Below are positions 26,703 through 35,828 of a stretch of 64,000 nucleotides of DNA, piece after piece. Under the pieces are notes generated by a model that ran no database searches, was not told the DNA's origin, and saw nothing but the letters and a program-made list of their open reading frames with translations. The stretch is from Neptunicoccus cionae. Lineage in GTDB: Bacteria > Pseudomonadota > Alphaproteobacteria > Rhodobacterales > Rhodobacteraceae. The translations under genes were made by a program, and so were the position numbers. How positions within the stretch are numbered: position 1 is the first letter of the stretch; each line of letters starts with the position of its first letter. The DNA lies in NCBI RefSeq assembly GCF_014643735.1, contig NZ_BMKA01000002.1, positions 1 through 64,000 of the forward strand, read 5' to 3'.

Positions 26703-28574
26703 CTACAACGGATTATTCGTGTTACCCATCCCCACAAAACGGCTGACCATTTCCATCAATCCGCGTTTGCGTTTGCGGGACGCAAAGGAACGGGGTCGTT
26801 TGCGCTTGCCCCCTTCGGCCTTCATATCAAATTGCAAATTGAACAGGTCTGCATAAATCCCGCCCCGTTCCAGCAATTCTTCATGGGTGCCCTGATCCAC
26901 AATTCGCCCCTGATCCATCACAACGATCTGATCCGCATCAAGAATAGTCGCCAAACGGTGCGCAATCACCAAAGTCGTGCGGCCTTGCGACAAGGCGTCC
27001 AACCCTTTGCGGATCGCTGCCTCGGATTCCGCATCCAGTGCGGATGTGGGCTCGTCCAGCAACAGGATCGGCGCATCCCGCAACATGGCGCGCGCGATAG
27101 ACAAGCGCTGACGCTCGCCGCCGGAGAAGCTGGATTTCGACGGATCAATCCGCGTGTCATACCCCTGAGGCAGGGCGCTGATAAACTCATCCGCAGCGGC
27201 GGCTTTGGCGGCTTCAATACAGGCCTCGCGCGTGGCACCCTCCCGACCGAAACCGATGTTTTCCAGCACGGTGCCCGTCAACAGAACGCTATCTTGACTA
27301 ACCACTGAAATCTGGTTGCGCAGCGCGGTTATCTGATGCTCTGTCAGGTCGTGACCGTCGATTAGAATATGGCCCTCGCTTGCATCAAACAATCGGGGCA
27401 ATAGGTTGAAAATAGTGGATTTCCCCGCACCGGATCGCCCTACAAACGCATATGTCTTACCAGCCGCAATATTAAGATTGATGTCATGCAGTGCGGCGTA
27501 CCCATCGGGGTAGGTGAAGCCCACATTACGAAACTCTATATGCCCTTCGGGTTTGCTGCCGTCGGGATAAGTGAACGTCCCGTCTGCGATATCGTTTTTG
27601 GTGTCAAACAGCGCATAGACCCGCTCCAGTGCGGCCATGCCTTGCAGGCCTACCGCGTAAGCCCCGCCGAGTTTGCGCGCAGGGTTGGTGGCCACGCCCA
27701 GTGCGGTGATCAAGCCGATGAACCCCGCCAGATCAATCGCACCGGATTGCATCCGCCAAGCCACCAGAAACAGCAGCACGGCGATGGCGATCCCTGCCAG
27801 CACTTCGATCATCGGCGTAATCAGCGCCTGCCATTTCACCAGCGAAATGCGCAAGCCGACCAGCTTGTCAAACACTGTGTTCGAGGTTTTCTTCAGCGAT
27901 TCTTCCAACTGATAGGTCCGCACCATGCGAATGCCGGTCAGGCCTTCGTTTACGGATTCCGTCATATGGGCGATTTCACTTTGGGTGTTGGAGGATATCC
28001 GCCGGATGCGGGCCCCCGCGATGCCAATCGGTCCGAACGCCAGCGCAAAGACCAGCACCAGCCCGATGGCCATCGCCCAATCAATCGACAGCATCACGAC
28101 GATTGCAGCGATCAGCGTCAGCACATCCCGCACTGAACCGAACACTGTGATCGAGGCCTGCCGCGCCAGTTCGATATCAGCCGAGAACCGCGCAGCCAGT
28201 GCCGCAGGGGCTTCGGCCAGCAGATAGGCCAAATCCATATAGACCAGCCTGTCATACATGAATTTCTGCATATCCGCCTGCACGCGGCTAAGCACACGGT
28301 TTTGCACCACCTGTTGCAGGTAATGGGCAATCCCTTTGCTTAGGGTCAGTGCGATGATCCCTGCCGGTCCCCACCAGATGACGCTGGCATCCTTGTGTTC
28401 CAGCGCGGAGATTACCCACTCCATGAACTTCGCATAGCCCGCAGTAGACAGCGCCACGACCAGCATAAAGACAGATGCCAAAAGCATTTTTGGCCAGTGA
28501 GGTGCCAGCCACTCCCGCCAGAGGCGGCCATAGGCGGCACGTGCATTCAACTGCGGTGTATCAGCTTCGCTCAT
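26703..28574 (-). CDS. ABC exporter, fused membrane and ATPase domains (MsbA-like)
   Basis: The start at 28574 is preferred because AAGG lies just upstream and the protein then has the normal length (about 623 residues). Six membrane helices fall within about 35-330. The nucleotide-binding domain has Walker A VGRSGAGKST, signature SFSGGERQRLSIARA, Walker B ILLLDEPTSALD and the switch IAHRL. It belongs with lipid and drug exporters of the MsbA group; a lipid A or glycolipid flippase role is plausible. The tail is very basic (RKRPRSFASRKRKRG). It is convergent with the glycosyltransferase gene. Confidence 0.88.
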   Translation of the reverse strand: MSEADTPQLNARAAYGRLWREWLAPHWPKMLLASVFMLVVALSTAGYAKFMEWVISALEHKDASVIWWGPAGIIALTLSKGIAHYLQQVVQNRVLSRVQADMQKFMYDRLVYMDLAYLLAEAPAALAARFSADIELARQASITVFGSVRDVLTLIAAIVVMLSIDWAMAIGLVLVFALAFGPIGIAGARIRRISSNTQSEIAHMTESVNEGLTGIRMVRTYQLEESLKKTSNTVFDKLVGLRISLVKWQALITPMIEVLAGIAIAVLLFLVAWRMQSGAIDLAGFIGLITALGVATNPARKLGGAYAVGLQGMAALERVYALFDTKNDIADGTFTYPDGSKPEGHIEFRNVGFTYPDGYAALHDINLNIAAGKTYAFVGRSGAGKSTIFNLLPRLFDASEGHILIDGHDLTEHQITALRNQISVVSQDSVLLTGTVLENIGFGREGATREACIEAAKAAAADEFISALPQGYDTRIDPSKSSFSGGERQRLSIARAMLRDAPILLLDEPTSALDAESEAAIRKGLDALSQGRTTLVIAHRLATILDADQIVVMDQGRIVDQGTHEELLERGGIYADLFNLQFDMKAEGGKRKRPRSFASRKRKRGLMEMVSRFVGMGNTNNPL

Positions 28575-28760
28575 AGAGACCTTTGTATTTTGCGGCCACT
28601 GGCCTGCGGGCCGACCTTGTACCATCTGCACCCCTGCTGTCCATGCCCTGCTTGCATCAGCCGTTTTTGCCCCTTCTACAGTCGGGCCCAGTTTGCTTTT
28701 GACCTTTCACAAAGGCAGGAGTACCCATTTGCCTGAATATCTCTTGAGAAAGCTTTCTAC

Positions 28761-29957
28761 ATGTCGCTCAATTTCGGTCGCACCCAGCTGTCTATCCCCG
28801 GACCATCTGTCATCCCCGACCGCGTGTTGAACGCAATGCATCGTCCCTCCCCCAATATTTACGAGGGGGAATTGATTGATATGACGGCGAGCCTTTACCC
28901 CGATCTCAAAACAGTTGCTCAAACAAGTCACAACGCAGCGATCTATATCGCAAACGGGCATGGGGCATGGGAGGCGGCTTTGGCGAACAGTTGTTCGCGG
29001 GGCGACAAGATCCTTGTGCTGGTGACCGGACGCTTTGGTCAGGGCTGGGCAGATACCGCCAAGGGCATGGGAATAGAGGTCGAAACGCTGGATTTCGGAA
29101 TGCAGGACGATGCAGACCCGCAAAAGCTGTGCGAGCGGCTGAAGGCAGACCGCGCTCATGAGATCAAAGGCGTGTTTACGGTGCAGACCGATACGGCATC
29201 GTCGGTGCAGAACAACATTCCCGCGCTGCGCAAAGCCATTGACGAGGCGCGGCATCCTGCGCTGTTCTATGTGGATTGCATCGCTTCTCTGGGATGTGAC
29301 CGGCACGAAATGGACGCTTGGGGCGTCGATATTATGGTGACGGGCTGTCAAAAGGGTCTGATGACGCCGGCAGGCATGTCCTTTGTGTTTTACAACGACA
29401 AGGCCGCAGCGGTGCAGTCCAAGGCGGATCTTGTGACGAACTACTGGGACTGGCACCCTCGCGCCAATCCGGAACGGTTTTACCAGCAGTTCGGCGGCAC
29501 TGCCCCGACACACCACTTGTTCGGCCTGCGCGAAGCACTGGACATGCTGGTGAAAGAAGAGGGCATCAAACAAGCCTGGGCGCGGCATGAAACCTGCGCA
29601 CGTGCGGTTTGGGCAGCGGTTGAAAGCTGGAATTGTCTGCGCCTGAATATCTCCGATCCGGCCAAACGATCCCATGCGGTAACCACAGTACGGTCGGACG
29701 GAGACGAATGTGGCCGCTTGCGCCACTGGTGTGAACATCAGGGTGGATTAACGCTGGGCATCGGGCTTGGTTTTGCCGAAAAAGGGGAACCCGGCTGGGA
29801 CAGCGTGTTGCGCATTGCCCATATGGGGCACCTCAATCCGGTGATGCTGATGGGTGCGCTTGGCACGATGGATACGGGGCTGAAGGCCCTTGGTATTCCG
29901 CACGGCAGCGGCGCGCTTGACGCAGCAAGCGCAGTGCTGGCGCAACATCACGCTTAG
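28761..29957 (+). CDS. Class V PLP aminotransferase (serine/alanine-glyoxylate type)
   Basis: The 398-residue protein begins like serine- and alanine-glyoxylate aminotransferases (SIPGPSVIPDRVLNAMHRPS). Lys198 in GCQKGLMTPAGMSF is the PLP Schiff-base residue, and Asp172 in FYVDCIASLG pairs with the ring nitrogen. NGHGAWEAAL near 65-74 binds the phosphate. It probably converts glyoxylate and serine or alanine to glycine and a keto acid. In methylotrophs the serine cycle uses such enzymes, but no other serine-cycle genes are seen here, so photorespiration-like glyoxylate removal is equally possible. Confidence 0.85.
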   Translation: MSLNFGRTQLSIPGPSVIPDRVLNAMHRPSPNIYEGELIDMTASLYPDLKTVAQTSHNAAIYIANGHGAWEAALANSCSRGDKILVLVTGRFGQGWADTAKGMGIEVETLDFGMQDDADPQKLCERLKADRAHEIKGVFTVQTDTASSVQNNIPALRKAIDEARHPALFYVDCIASLGCDRHEMDAWGVDIMVTGCQKGLMTPAGMSFVFYNDKAAAVQSKADLVTNYWDWHPRANPERFYQQFGGTAPTHHLFGLREALDMLVKEEGIKQAWARHETCARAVWAAVESWNCLRLNISDPAKRSHAVTTVRSDGDECGRLRHWCEHQGGLTLGIGLGFAEKGEPGWDSVLRIAHMGHLNPVMLMGALGTMDTGLKALGIPHGSGALDAASAVLAQHHA

Positions 29958-30092
29958 GAAACGGCACGGCTCCCGCGCTAATCAAGCCGGGGGCCCTTAA
30001 AAAACCGCAACGTTTCTGCGCCTTTGCCCTAGACCTGACCGCGATAAGGGATACCCTTACAGTAACGACTTTTCTGCAAAGGCCAGTGCTCC

Positions 30093-32387
30093 ATGAACAC
30101 CCCGTTTTCCAAGTTTGGCATTTCCCAATCTGCCGCCCGCGTCGAAGATGTCCGTCTGCTGACCGGACATGGCCGCTATACGGACGATATCGCTCCGGAA
30201 GGGGCGTTGCATATGTATGTGCTACGCGCGCAGATGGCCCATGCCACCCTGACCGGCATCGATACCGAAGCGGCGAAATCCGCCCCCGGCGTGCGCGGGG
30301 TCTATCTGGCGGCAGATCTGGACGGCGTGATGGAAAATTCCATGACCGCCATTCCGGTGAAAAACCTTGATGGCAGCACCGCCGCAGTGCCCCACCGCCC
30401 TGCCCTTGCCATTAACCGCGTTCGCTTCGTCGGGGAGGCCATCGCGGTGATTGTGGCGGACACCCTGCAACAGGCCCGTGATGCGGCGGAAACGATCCTT
30501 GTGGACTATGATGATCTTCCCACGTCGATGGCCCTTGAATTTGGCGGGCCGGAAATACACCCCGATGCGCCGGAAAACCTCGCCTATGATTGGGGTCACG
30601 GGGATGCGGAGGCCACCGAAGCGGCGTTTCAATCAGCCGCCCATCAGGTAAAACTGCGGGTCCATTCCAACCGCGTGATCGCAAATTCGATGGAGCCGCG
30701 CGCCTGTTATGCCGAAATGGAAGGCGACCGTCTGCACGTCTGTTTTTCCGGTCAGGGTGTTTGGGGCGTGAAGCGGCATTTGGCAGGGTCTTTCAACCTC
30801 GCGCCTGAAGAGATCCGCGTGACCAACCCCGATGTGGGTGGTGGTTTTGGTATGAAGGTCCATGCCTATCCTGAATACCTGCTTGCAGCCTTTGCAACCA
30901 AAACGCTCGGCCAGCCGGTGCGCTGGACACCGGATCGCAGTGAATCCATGTTAACGGACAATGCCTGCCGTGATCTTTATTCCGACGCACAAGCAGCCTT
31001 TGACGAAAACTACAAACTGGTGGCCCTGCGCGTGAATGCGGTATCGAACCTTGGGGCTTACAGTTCCGGTTTCGGGCAGAATATCCAGTCCGAACTGGCG
31101 CTTAAGGTGTTCCCCGGTGTGTACGACGTGCAGACCGCATATTTCGGGGTGCGGGGGATTTACACCAACACAACGCCGGTAGACGCGTATAGGGGGGCCG
31201 GACGGCCCGAGGCAATTTACGTGCTGGAGCGTTTGTTCGACCATGCCGCACGCACCTTTCAGATGGACCCGTCAGAATTGCGTCGCCGCAGCTTTATCCG
31301 CGCGGATCAGATGCCCTATAAAACCGCCGCCGGAGAGCTTTATGACGTCGGCGATTTTGACCGCGTGCTGACGCGCGCAGAGACCGAAGCCGATGTCGCG
31401 GGCTTTCCCGCCCGTCAACAAGACAGTGTCGCAAAGGGGAAGCTGCGCGGTCTCGGCTTATGTTTTTATATCGAAAGCATCCTTGGCGCACCCAAGGAGA
31501 CCACGCGGATCGAATTTGCCGAAGATGGGCAATTGAACCTTTATGTTGGCACGCAAAGCAACGGTCAGGGCCATGAAACCGCTTATACCCAGTTGCTGTG
31601 CGAAAAGACCGGATGGAATCCCGCCAAAGTGCGCATCATTCAGGGCGACAGTGATGCGATTCCGACTGGGGGCGGCACAGGCGGGTCACGCTCTGTCACC
31701 ATGCAGGGCAATTCCATCTATAAAACCTCCGATCTGATGATCAAAAGGCTGAAACCGCTGGCCAGTGACGAGCTGGAGGTCAATCCACAGGATGTAGCCT
31801 TTGAAAAAGGTGCTTTCGCTATCGTGGGAACCGACCGCCGGATCACCCTGCCTGAAGTCGTAGAGAAAGCACGCAAAACCGGACAGCAGGACTTGCTGGA
31901 TCATTCGGTTGAATACGATCTCCCCGCCCGCAGCTACCCTAACGGTGCCCATTTCTGCGAGGTGGAAGTCGATCCGCAAACCGGTCATACGCAGGTGGTG
32001 AAATATACGATCGTGGATGACTTCGGCCTGCTGATCAATCCGATGCTGGCCGAAGGGCAGGTTCACGGCGGTGTGGTTCAGGGCATCGGTCAGGCCATAA
32101 CCGAGAACGCGGTTTACGACGACAGCGGCCAGCTTCTGACCGGCAGCTTCATGGATTACGGGATGCCCCGTGCCAGTGATATTCCCACGATGGCGTTCCA
32201 CACCGAACTGGTGCCCTCCACAGCCAATGAAATCGGCATGAAAGGCTGCGGCGAGGCTGGAACCGTTGGGGCAATGGCCGCAGTGATGAACGCGGTTCAG
32301 GACGCGCTTTGGGATCGCGGGGTCCGGCAGGTTGATATGCCCGTCACCCCGCTGCGGATGTGGGAATGGCTGCAACAGGCAAAGTAA
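30093..32387 (+). CDS. Molybdenum hydroxylase large subunit (form-II CoxL-like)
   Basis: The 764-residue protein is a xanthine dehydrogenase-family molybdopterin-binding subunit. The active-site loop reads AYRGAGR (365-371). That motif marks form II, not the AYRCSFR of proven CO dehydrogenase, so CO oxidation should not be assumed. The catalytic Glu is Glu721 in GCGEAGT. PDVGGGFGMKVHAYPEY and other cofactor contacts are present. The usual FAD (CoxM) and 2Fe-2S (CoxS) subunit genes are not adjacent, so the protein must use partners encoded elsewhere or stand alone. The substrate is unknown; aldehydes or N-heterocycles are typical. Confidence 0.88.
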   Translation: MNTPFSKFGISQSAARVEDVRLLTGHGRYTDDIAPEGALHMYVLRAQMAHATLTGIDTEAAKSAPGVRGVYLAADLDGVMENSMTAIPVKNLDGSTAAVPHRPALAINRVRFVGEAIAVIVADTLQQARDAAETILVDYDDLPTSMALEFGGPEIHPDAPENLAYDWGHGDAEATEAAFQSAAHQVKLRVHSNRVIANSMEPRACYAEMEGDRLHVCFSGQGVWGVKRHLAGSFNLAPEEIRVTNPDVGGGFGMKVHAYPEYLLAAFATKTLGQPVRWTPDRSESMLTDNACRDLYSDAQAAFDENYKLVALRVNAVSNLGAYSSGFGQNIQSELALKVFPGVYDVQTAYFGVRGIYTNTTPVDAYRGAGRPEAIYVLERLFDHAARTFQMDPSELRRRSFIRADQMPYKTAAGELYDVGDFDRVLTRAETEADVAGFPARQQDSVAKGKLRGLGLCFYIESILGAPKETTRIEFAEDGQLNLYVGTQSNGQGHETAYTQLLCEKTGWNPAKVRIIQGDSDAIPTGGGTGGSRSVTMQGNSIYKTSDLMIKRLKPLASDELEVNPQDVAFEKGAFAIVGTDRRITLPEVVEKARKTGQQDLLDHSVEYDLPARSYPNGAHFCEVEVDPQTGHTQVVKYTIVDDFGLLINPMLAEGQVHGGVVQGIGQAITENAVYDDSGQLLTGSFMDYGMPRASDIPTMAFHTELVPSTANEIGMKGCGEAGTVGAMAAVMNAVQDALWDRGVRQVDMPVTPLRMWEWLQQAK

Positions 32388-32449
32388 GCCTTAAGCAGTC
32401 AGAACAATAAGGGACGAAACCAATAGAAACAGCCGGAGGCAGGCAACGG

Positions 32450-33547
32450 ATGACACGGGACAACGACACAGAGGGCCTTTGGGGCAAACTGGTCGCGCGG
32501 CTAAAGTCCACGCTGCGGTTTCCCCGCCGAACGGAATTGCCGCCCCCGCCCCTGCGCGAGCCTAAATCCCACATCGTCATTATTGACGGAACCCAAAGCC
32601 GCCTGCACGAAGGCGAAGAAACCAACGCAGGGCTGCTTTATAAGCTGTTGCAGGAAACCCATGATCCACGAAGATCAACGCTCTGGTATCATCCGGGCAT
32701 TCAGGGCCACGGCTTTCGCAACTGGGTAACGATTGCCTCTGGTTGGGGGATCAACCAGCTTATCTTTGACGGCTACGCCCAGCTTGCCGCGCAATACCAG
32801 CCGGGTGACAGGATTTACCTGTTCGGCTATTCCCGAGGCGCCTATGCTGTGCGGTCTATTGCGGGGATGATCGGGCGCGTGGGGCTGGTTCGGCAAACCA
32901 ATGTGACCAAAGCCAACTTGCGTTTTGCCTTCCGACTTTATGAATCCCAGTCCACCGCTCAGGCCCGCGCCGCGTTCAAATCAATCCATTGCCACGGCGA
33001 CACCCCGATAGAGATGATCGGGGTCTGGGATACTGTGAAGGCACTTGGCATTCAATACCCGCTGCTGACCTATCTGGCCCCGATGGCGACAGAGTTTCAC
33101 AACACCAGCATCGGCGGGTCCGTTAAAGCGGGGTATCACGCACTGGCGCTGGATGAAGACCGCCGCGCCTATGCCCCCGTGATGTGGGACACCGAAGACG
33201 GCTGGTCCGGCCATCTGGAGCAGGTCTGGTTTCGTGGCGCCCACGGCGATGTGGGCGGGCACGTGTTTCGCTATCCAAGCGCGCGACCACTTGCCAACAT
33301 CCCGCTGGTCTGGATGTGCGACAAGGCCGAAGACCACGGGCTAACCCTGCCCGAAGGCTGGAAATCCCGCTTTCCCACCGACCGTAACGCCCCTGCAATG
33401 GGCGCAAAGGCCGGTATTGGAAAGTTCTTCCTGCTGCGCGCACCCCGCGTGCTTGGCCAGAAACCCGGAGAGGCCATGCACATCTCGACCGGATCGTCGC
33501 GCCCGCTCTCTACCTATAGTGAAGCAGCAACAGCCTCTGGCGTATAA
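32450..33547 (+). CDS. DUF2235 alpha/beta-hydrolase-like protein
   Basis: The 365-residue protein has the DUF2235 start (HIVIIDGTQSRLHEGEETNA) and the nucleophile elbow GYSRGA with Ser128. A conserved WDTVKALG and the FRGAHGDVGGH motif provide the likely Asp and His. These proteins are predicted lipases or esterases, and some are type VI secretion effectors. No type VI genes or signal peptide are seen here, so a cytoplasmic housekeeping role is as likely. GGAGG precedes the ATG by about 15 bases. It lies 62 bases after the molybdenum subunit gene. Confidence 0.8.
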   Translation: MTRDNDTEGLWGKLVARLKSTLRFPRRTELPPPPLREPKSHIVIIDGTQSRLHEGEETNAGLLYKLLQETHDPRRSTLWYHPGIQGHGFRNWVTIASGWGINQLIFDGYAQLAAQYQPGDRIYLFGYSRGAYAVRSIAGMIGRVGLVRQTNVTKANLRFAFRLYESQSTAQARAAFKSIHCHGDTPIEMIGVWDTVKALGIQYPLLTYLAPMATEFHNTSIGGSVKAGYHALALDEDRRAYAPVMWDTEDGWSGHLEQVWFRGAHGDVGGHVFRYPSARPLANIPLVWMCDKAEDHGLTLPEGWKSRFPTDRNAPAMGAKAGIGKFFLLRAPRVLGQKPGEAMHISTGSSRPLSTYSEAATASGV

Positions 33548-33638
33548 CCTGCTTTTCGCAAGGTCTGCGTTGCAGCCCCTTGACGATTGTGGCACTACAC
33601 GATTCAACTAGACGCAATTCCAGCATGAAGGCTTTGCC

Positions 33639-34295
33639 ATGACCGACTTCACTGCAGCCCGCACCACAATGGTGGACTGTCAGGTCCGCCCGTCCGATGT
33701 GACCAAATACCCGATCATTGACGCACTTCTGACGGTCGAGCGCGAGGAATTCGTGCCAACAGCAAAACGGGGCATCGCCTATATGGGCGAGCATATCGAT
33801 CTGGCGCCTAACCGCGTTCTGCTGGAACCGCGCACTTTTGCCAAAATGCTCGACGTGGCGAACATCCAACCAAACGAACTGGTTCTGGATCTGGGGTGCG
33901 GCTTTGGCTACTCCAGCGCGGTGATCGCACGCATGGCAGAAGCTGTGGTTGCGATCGAACCGGATGAAAAAATGGCCAGCGAAGCGGCTGAACTGCTGTC
34001 AAGCAGCGGTGTAGACAATGTTATGGTCGAACAGGGCGAACTGATTGATGGCGCCCCGAAACACGGTCCCTATTGTGTCATCATGTTGGAAGGTGCCGCC
34101 GAGCAAATCCCTGCCGCCATCACCGACCAACTCAAACCCGGCGGCCGGATCATCGCGATCCGCCAGTCCGGCAACACCGGTCATTGCAAGATCGGGTATA
34201 AACACGACCACGGCATCGACTGGCGCAATGCGTTTGACGCAACCGCCCCGATCTTGCCGGGGTTCAACAAAGAGCAAGAATTCACCTTCGGCTAG
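33639..34295 (+). CDS. pcm: Protein-L-isoaspartate O-methyltransferase family
   Basis: The 218-residue protein has the SAM-binding motif I (LVLDLGCGFGYSSAVIARM, about 85-103), followed by acidic motif II. The N-terminal block FTAARTTMVDCQVRPSDVTK is typical of the family in this group. It methylates L-isoaspartyl residues to allow repair of aged proteins, although in many alphaproteobacteria these relatives lack proof of that activity. It is followed by tolC after 47 bases, an arrangement common in this family of bacteria. Confidence 0.82.
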   Translation: MTDFTAARTTMVDCQVRPSDVTKYPIIDALLTVEREEFVPTAKRGIAYMGEHIDLAPNRVLLEPRTFAKMLDVANIQPNELVLDLGCGFGYSSAVIARMAEAVVAIEPDEKMASEAAELLSSSGVDNVMVEQGELIDGAPKHGPYCVIMLEGAAEQIPAAITDQLKPGGRIIAIRQSGNTGHCKIGYKHDHGIDWRNAFDATAPILPGFNKEQEFTFG

Positions 34296-34342
34296 GTGGA
34301 GGGGTGTCCGCGCGAGCGGCCGCCATATAAACAGGACATAGC

Positions 34343-35758
34343 ATGTTTGGACGCCTTAAACGAACCGGTATCGCAGTAGCGATCACTCTCTCGGCCCTCC
34401 CTTCCCATGCGACGACACTCGCTGACGCGCTGGCGCAGGCCTATCAGACCAACCCCCAAATCCTCGCCCAGCAGGCGGCACTTCGGGCGACGGATGAAGG
34501 CGTGATTTCGGCGCGGGCGAACCTGCTACCGACCCTGACACAAACCCTGAGTATCAGCAAAACCAACAATCTCAACCTGCCCAGCCAGTCAATTCTCACG
34601 GGCGCCCCGACCCGCAAGGCCACCACCTTCTGGAACCACAACACCGAGCTGACCATCCAGCTGTTTGATGGTGGCGCTGACCGTCTGGGCGTTGAAGCCG
34701 CCCGCATGTCTGTTCTAGCCGGACGTCAGGCCCTGCGAGAGTTGGAACAGATCATTCTATTCAACACAGTACAGGCCTTTATGAATGTGCGCCGCGACCA
34801 GCAGTTTGTCCGGCTCGCGCAGAATAACGTGCGTGTGCTCGGAGAGCAGGTTCGCGCAGCTAAAGACCGGTTTGCCGTTGGCGAAGTGACCCGCACCGAT
34901 GTTGCACAGGCCGAAGCCCGCCTTGCCGCCGCCCGCTCTCAGCTTGAAACAAATCGCGGGAATTTGCGGCTTTCCGAAAGCGCCTATACCGCTGTTGTGG
35001 GCACACCGCCCCGCGATCTGCGCAATCCACCGCCAGCGCCTGTCCTGCCTAGCTCTGCCGCCAAGGCTGAAGCGGTTGCCCTGCGCAAACACCCCCGCGT
35101 GATGCAAGCCCAGTTCAACGCAAAAGCCGCAGAACTGACCGCTGAGTCCACCACCAAAAACCGCCACCCGCAAGTTTTCGGTTCTGTCGATTACGACTTT
35201 GGCGCGCGGGCCGGCAGCGGTGAACTGTCTACCGACGAACTTACAGCCCGCATTGTCGGGCAATGGACCCTGTATCAGGGTGGCCGTCTGGACAGTAACC
35301 GCCGCCGCGATGTGGCTTTGTTGCAGCAAGCGCTGTCGAATGTGCAGCAGTCCGGCTATCTGACCCGTCAGGGCCTGCGCGATGCCTATACCACCTGGCA
35401 GGTTGCCAGCGCCTCCATTCAGTCGAACCGCCAGCAGGTCCGTGCGGCCCAAGTGGCCTTTGATGGCGTACGCGAAGAAGCTAAACTTGGCGCACGCACC
35501 ACGCTTGATGCTTTGGACGCAGAGCAAGAATTACTCTCTGCGCGCTCCCAGCTTGTCACTGCAATCCGGGATCAATACGTGGCCCAGTATCAGGTCCTCG
35601 CAGAGATGGGTTTGCTTACAGCAGAACATCTGGGCCTTGGCGTTCCGATCTACAATCCGGACGTGAACGCCGCCGCATCCAACCGCCATCAACTTGGCAT
35701 TCTGGGTGACAAACGCATCAAACTCTTTGACAAGCTGAAAAAAAGAAAGGGCAACTGA
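34343..35758 (+). CDS. tolC: TolC-family outer membrane channel
   Basis: The 471-residue protein has a signal peptide (cleavage likely near residue 23 after PSHA) and begins the mature part with TLADALAQAYQTNPQILAQQ. Two repeats of long helices and beta strands follow, as in TolC (second repeat begins around KAEAVALRKHPRVMQAQFNA). It forms the outer-membrane duct for type I secretion and multidrug efflux. The window's only type I exporter (15968-19083) lacks its own channel gene, so TolC is the likely partner. It lies between pcm and the PopZ-like gene. Confidence 0.9.
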   Translation: MFGRLKRTGIAVAITLSALPSHATTLADALAQAYQTNPQILAQQAALRATDEGVISARANLLPTLTQTLSISKTNNLNLPSQSILTGAPTRKATTFWNHNTELTIQLFDGGADRLGVEAARMSVLAGRQALRELEQIILFNTVQAFMNVRRDQQFVRLAQNNVRVLGEQVRAAKDRFAVGEVTRTDVAQAEARLAAARSQLETNRGNLRLSESAYTAVVGTPPRDLRNPPPAPVLPSSAAKAEAVALRKHPRVMQAQFNAKAAELTAESTTKNRHPQVFGSVDYDFGARAGSGELSTDELTARIVGQWTLYQGGRLDSNRRRDVALLQQALSNVQQSGYLTRQGLRDAYTTWQVASASIQSNRQQVRAAQVAFDGVREEAKLGARTTLDALDAEQELLSARSQLVTAIRDQYVAQYQVLAEMGLLTAEHLGLGVPIYNPDVNAAASNRHQLGILGDKRIKLFDKLKKRKGN

Positions 35759-35828
35759 CAGTTAGTCAGTAGTTGCCCGAATCCACGTTCGCCAGTAAAC
35801 TCCGAGCCGAGGCAAAAGGAGTGGATAA

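Noticed and set aside
28707-29738. 343-codon ORF antisense to the aminotransferase
   Set aside because: It overlaps a gene with all PLP-binding residues and has no family features.
30093-32387. Aerobic CO dehydrogenase (form I CoxL)
   Set aside because: The loop is AYRGAGR and not AYRCSFR, and no CoxM/CoxS genes are adjacent.
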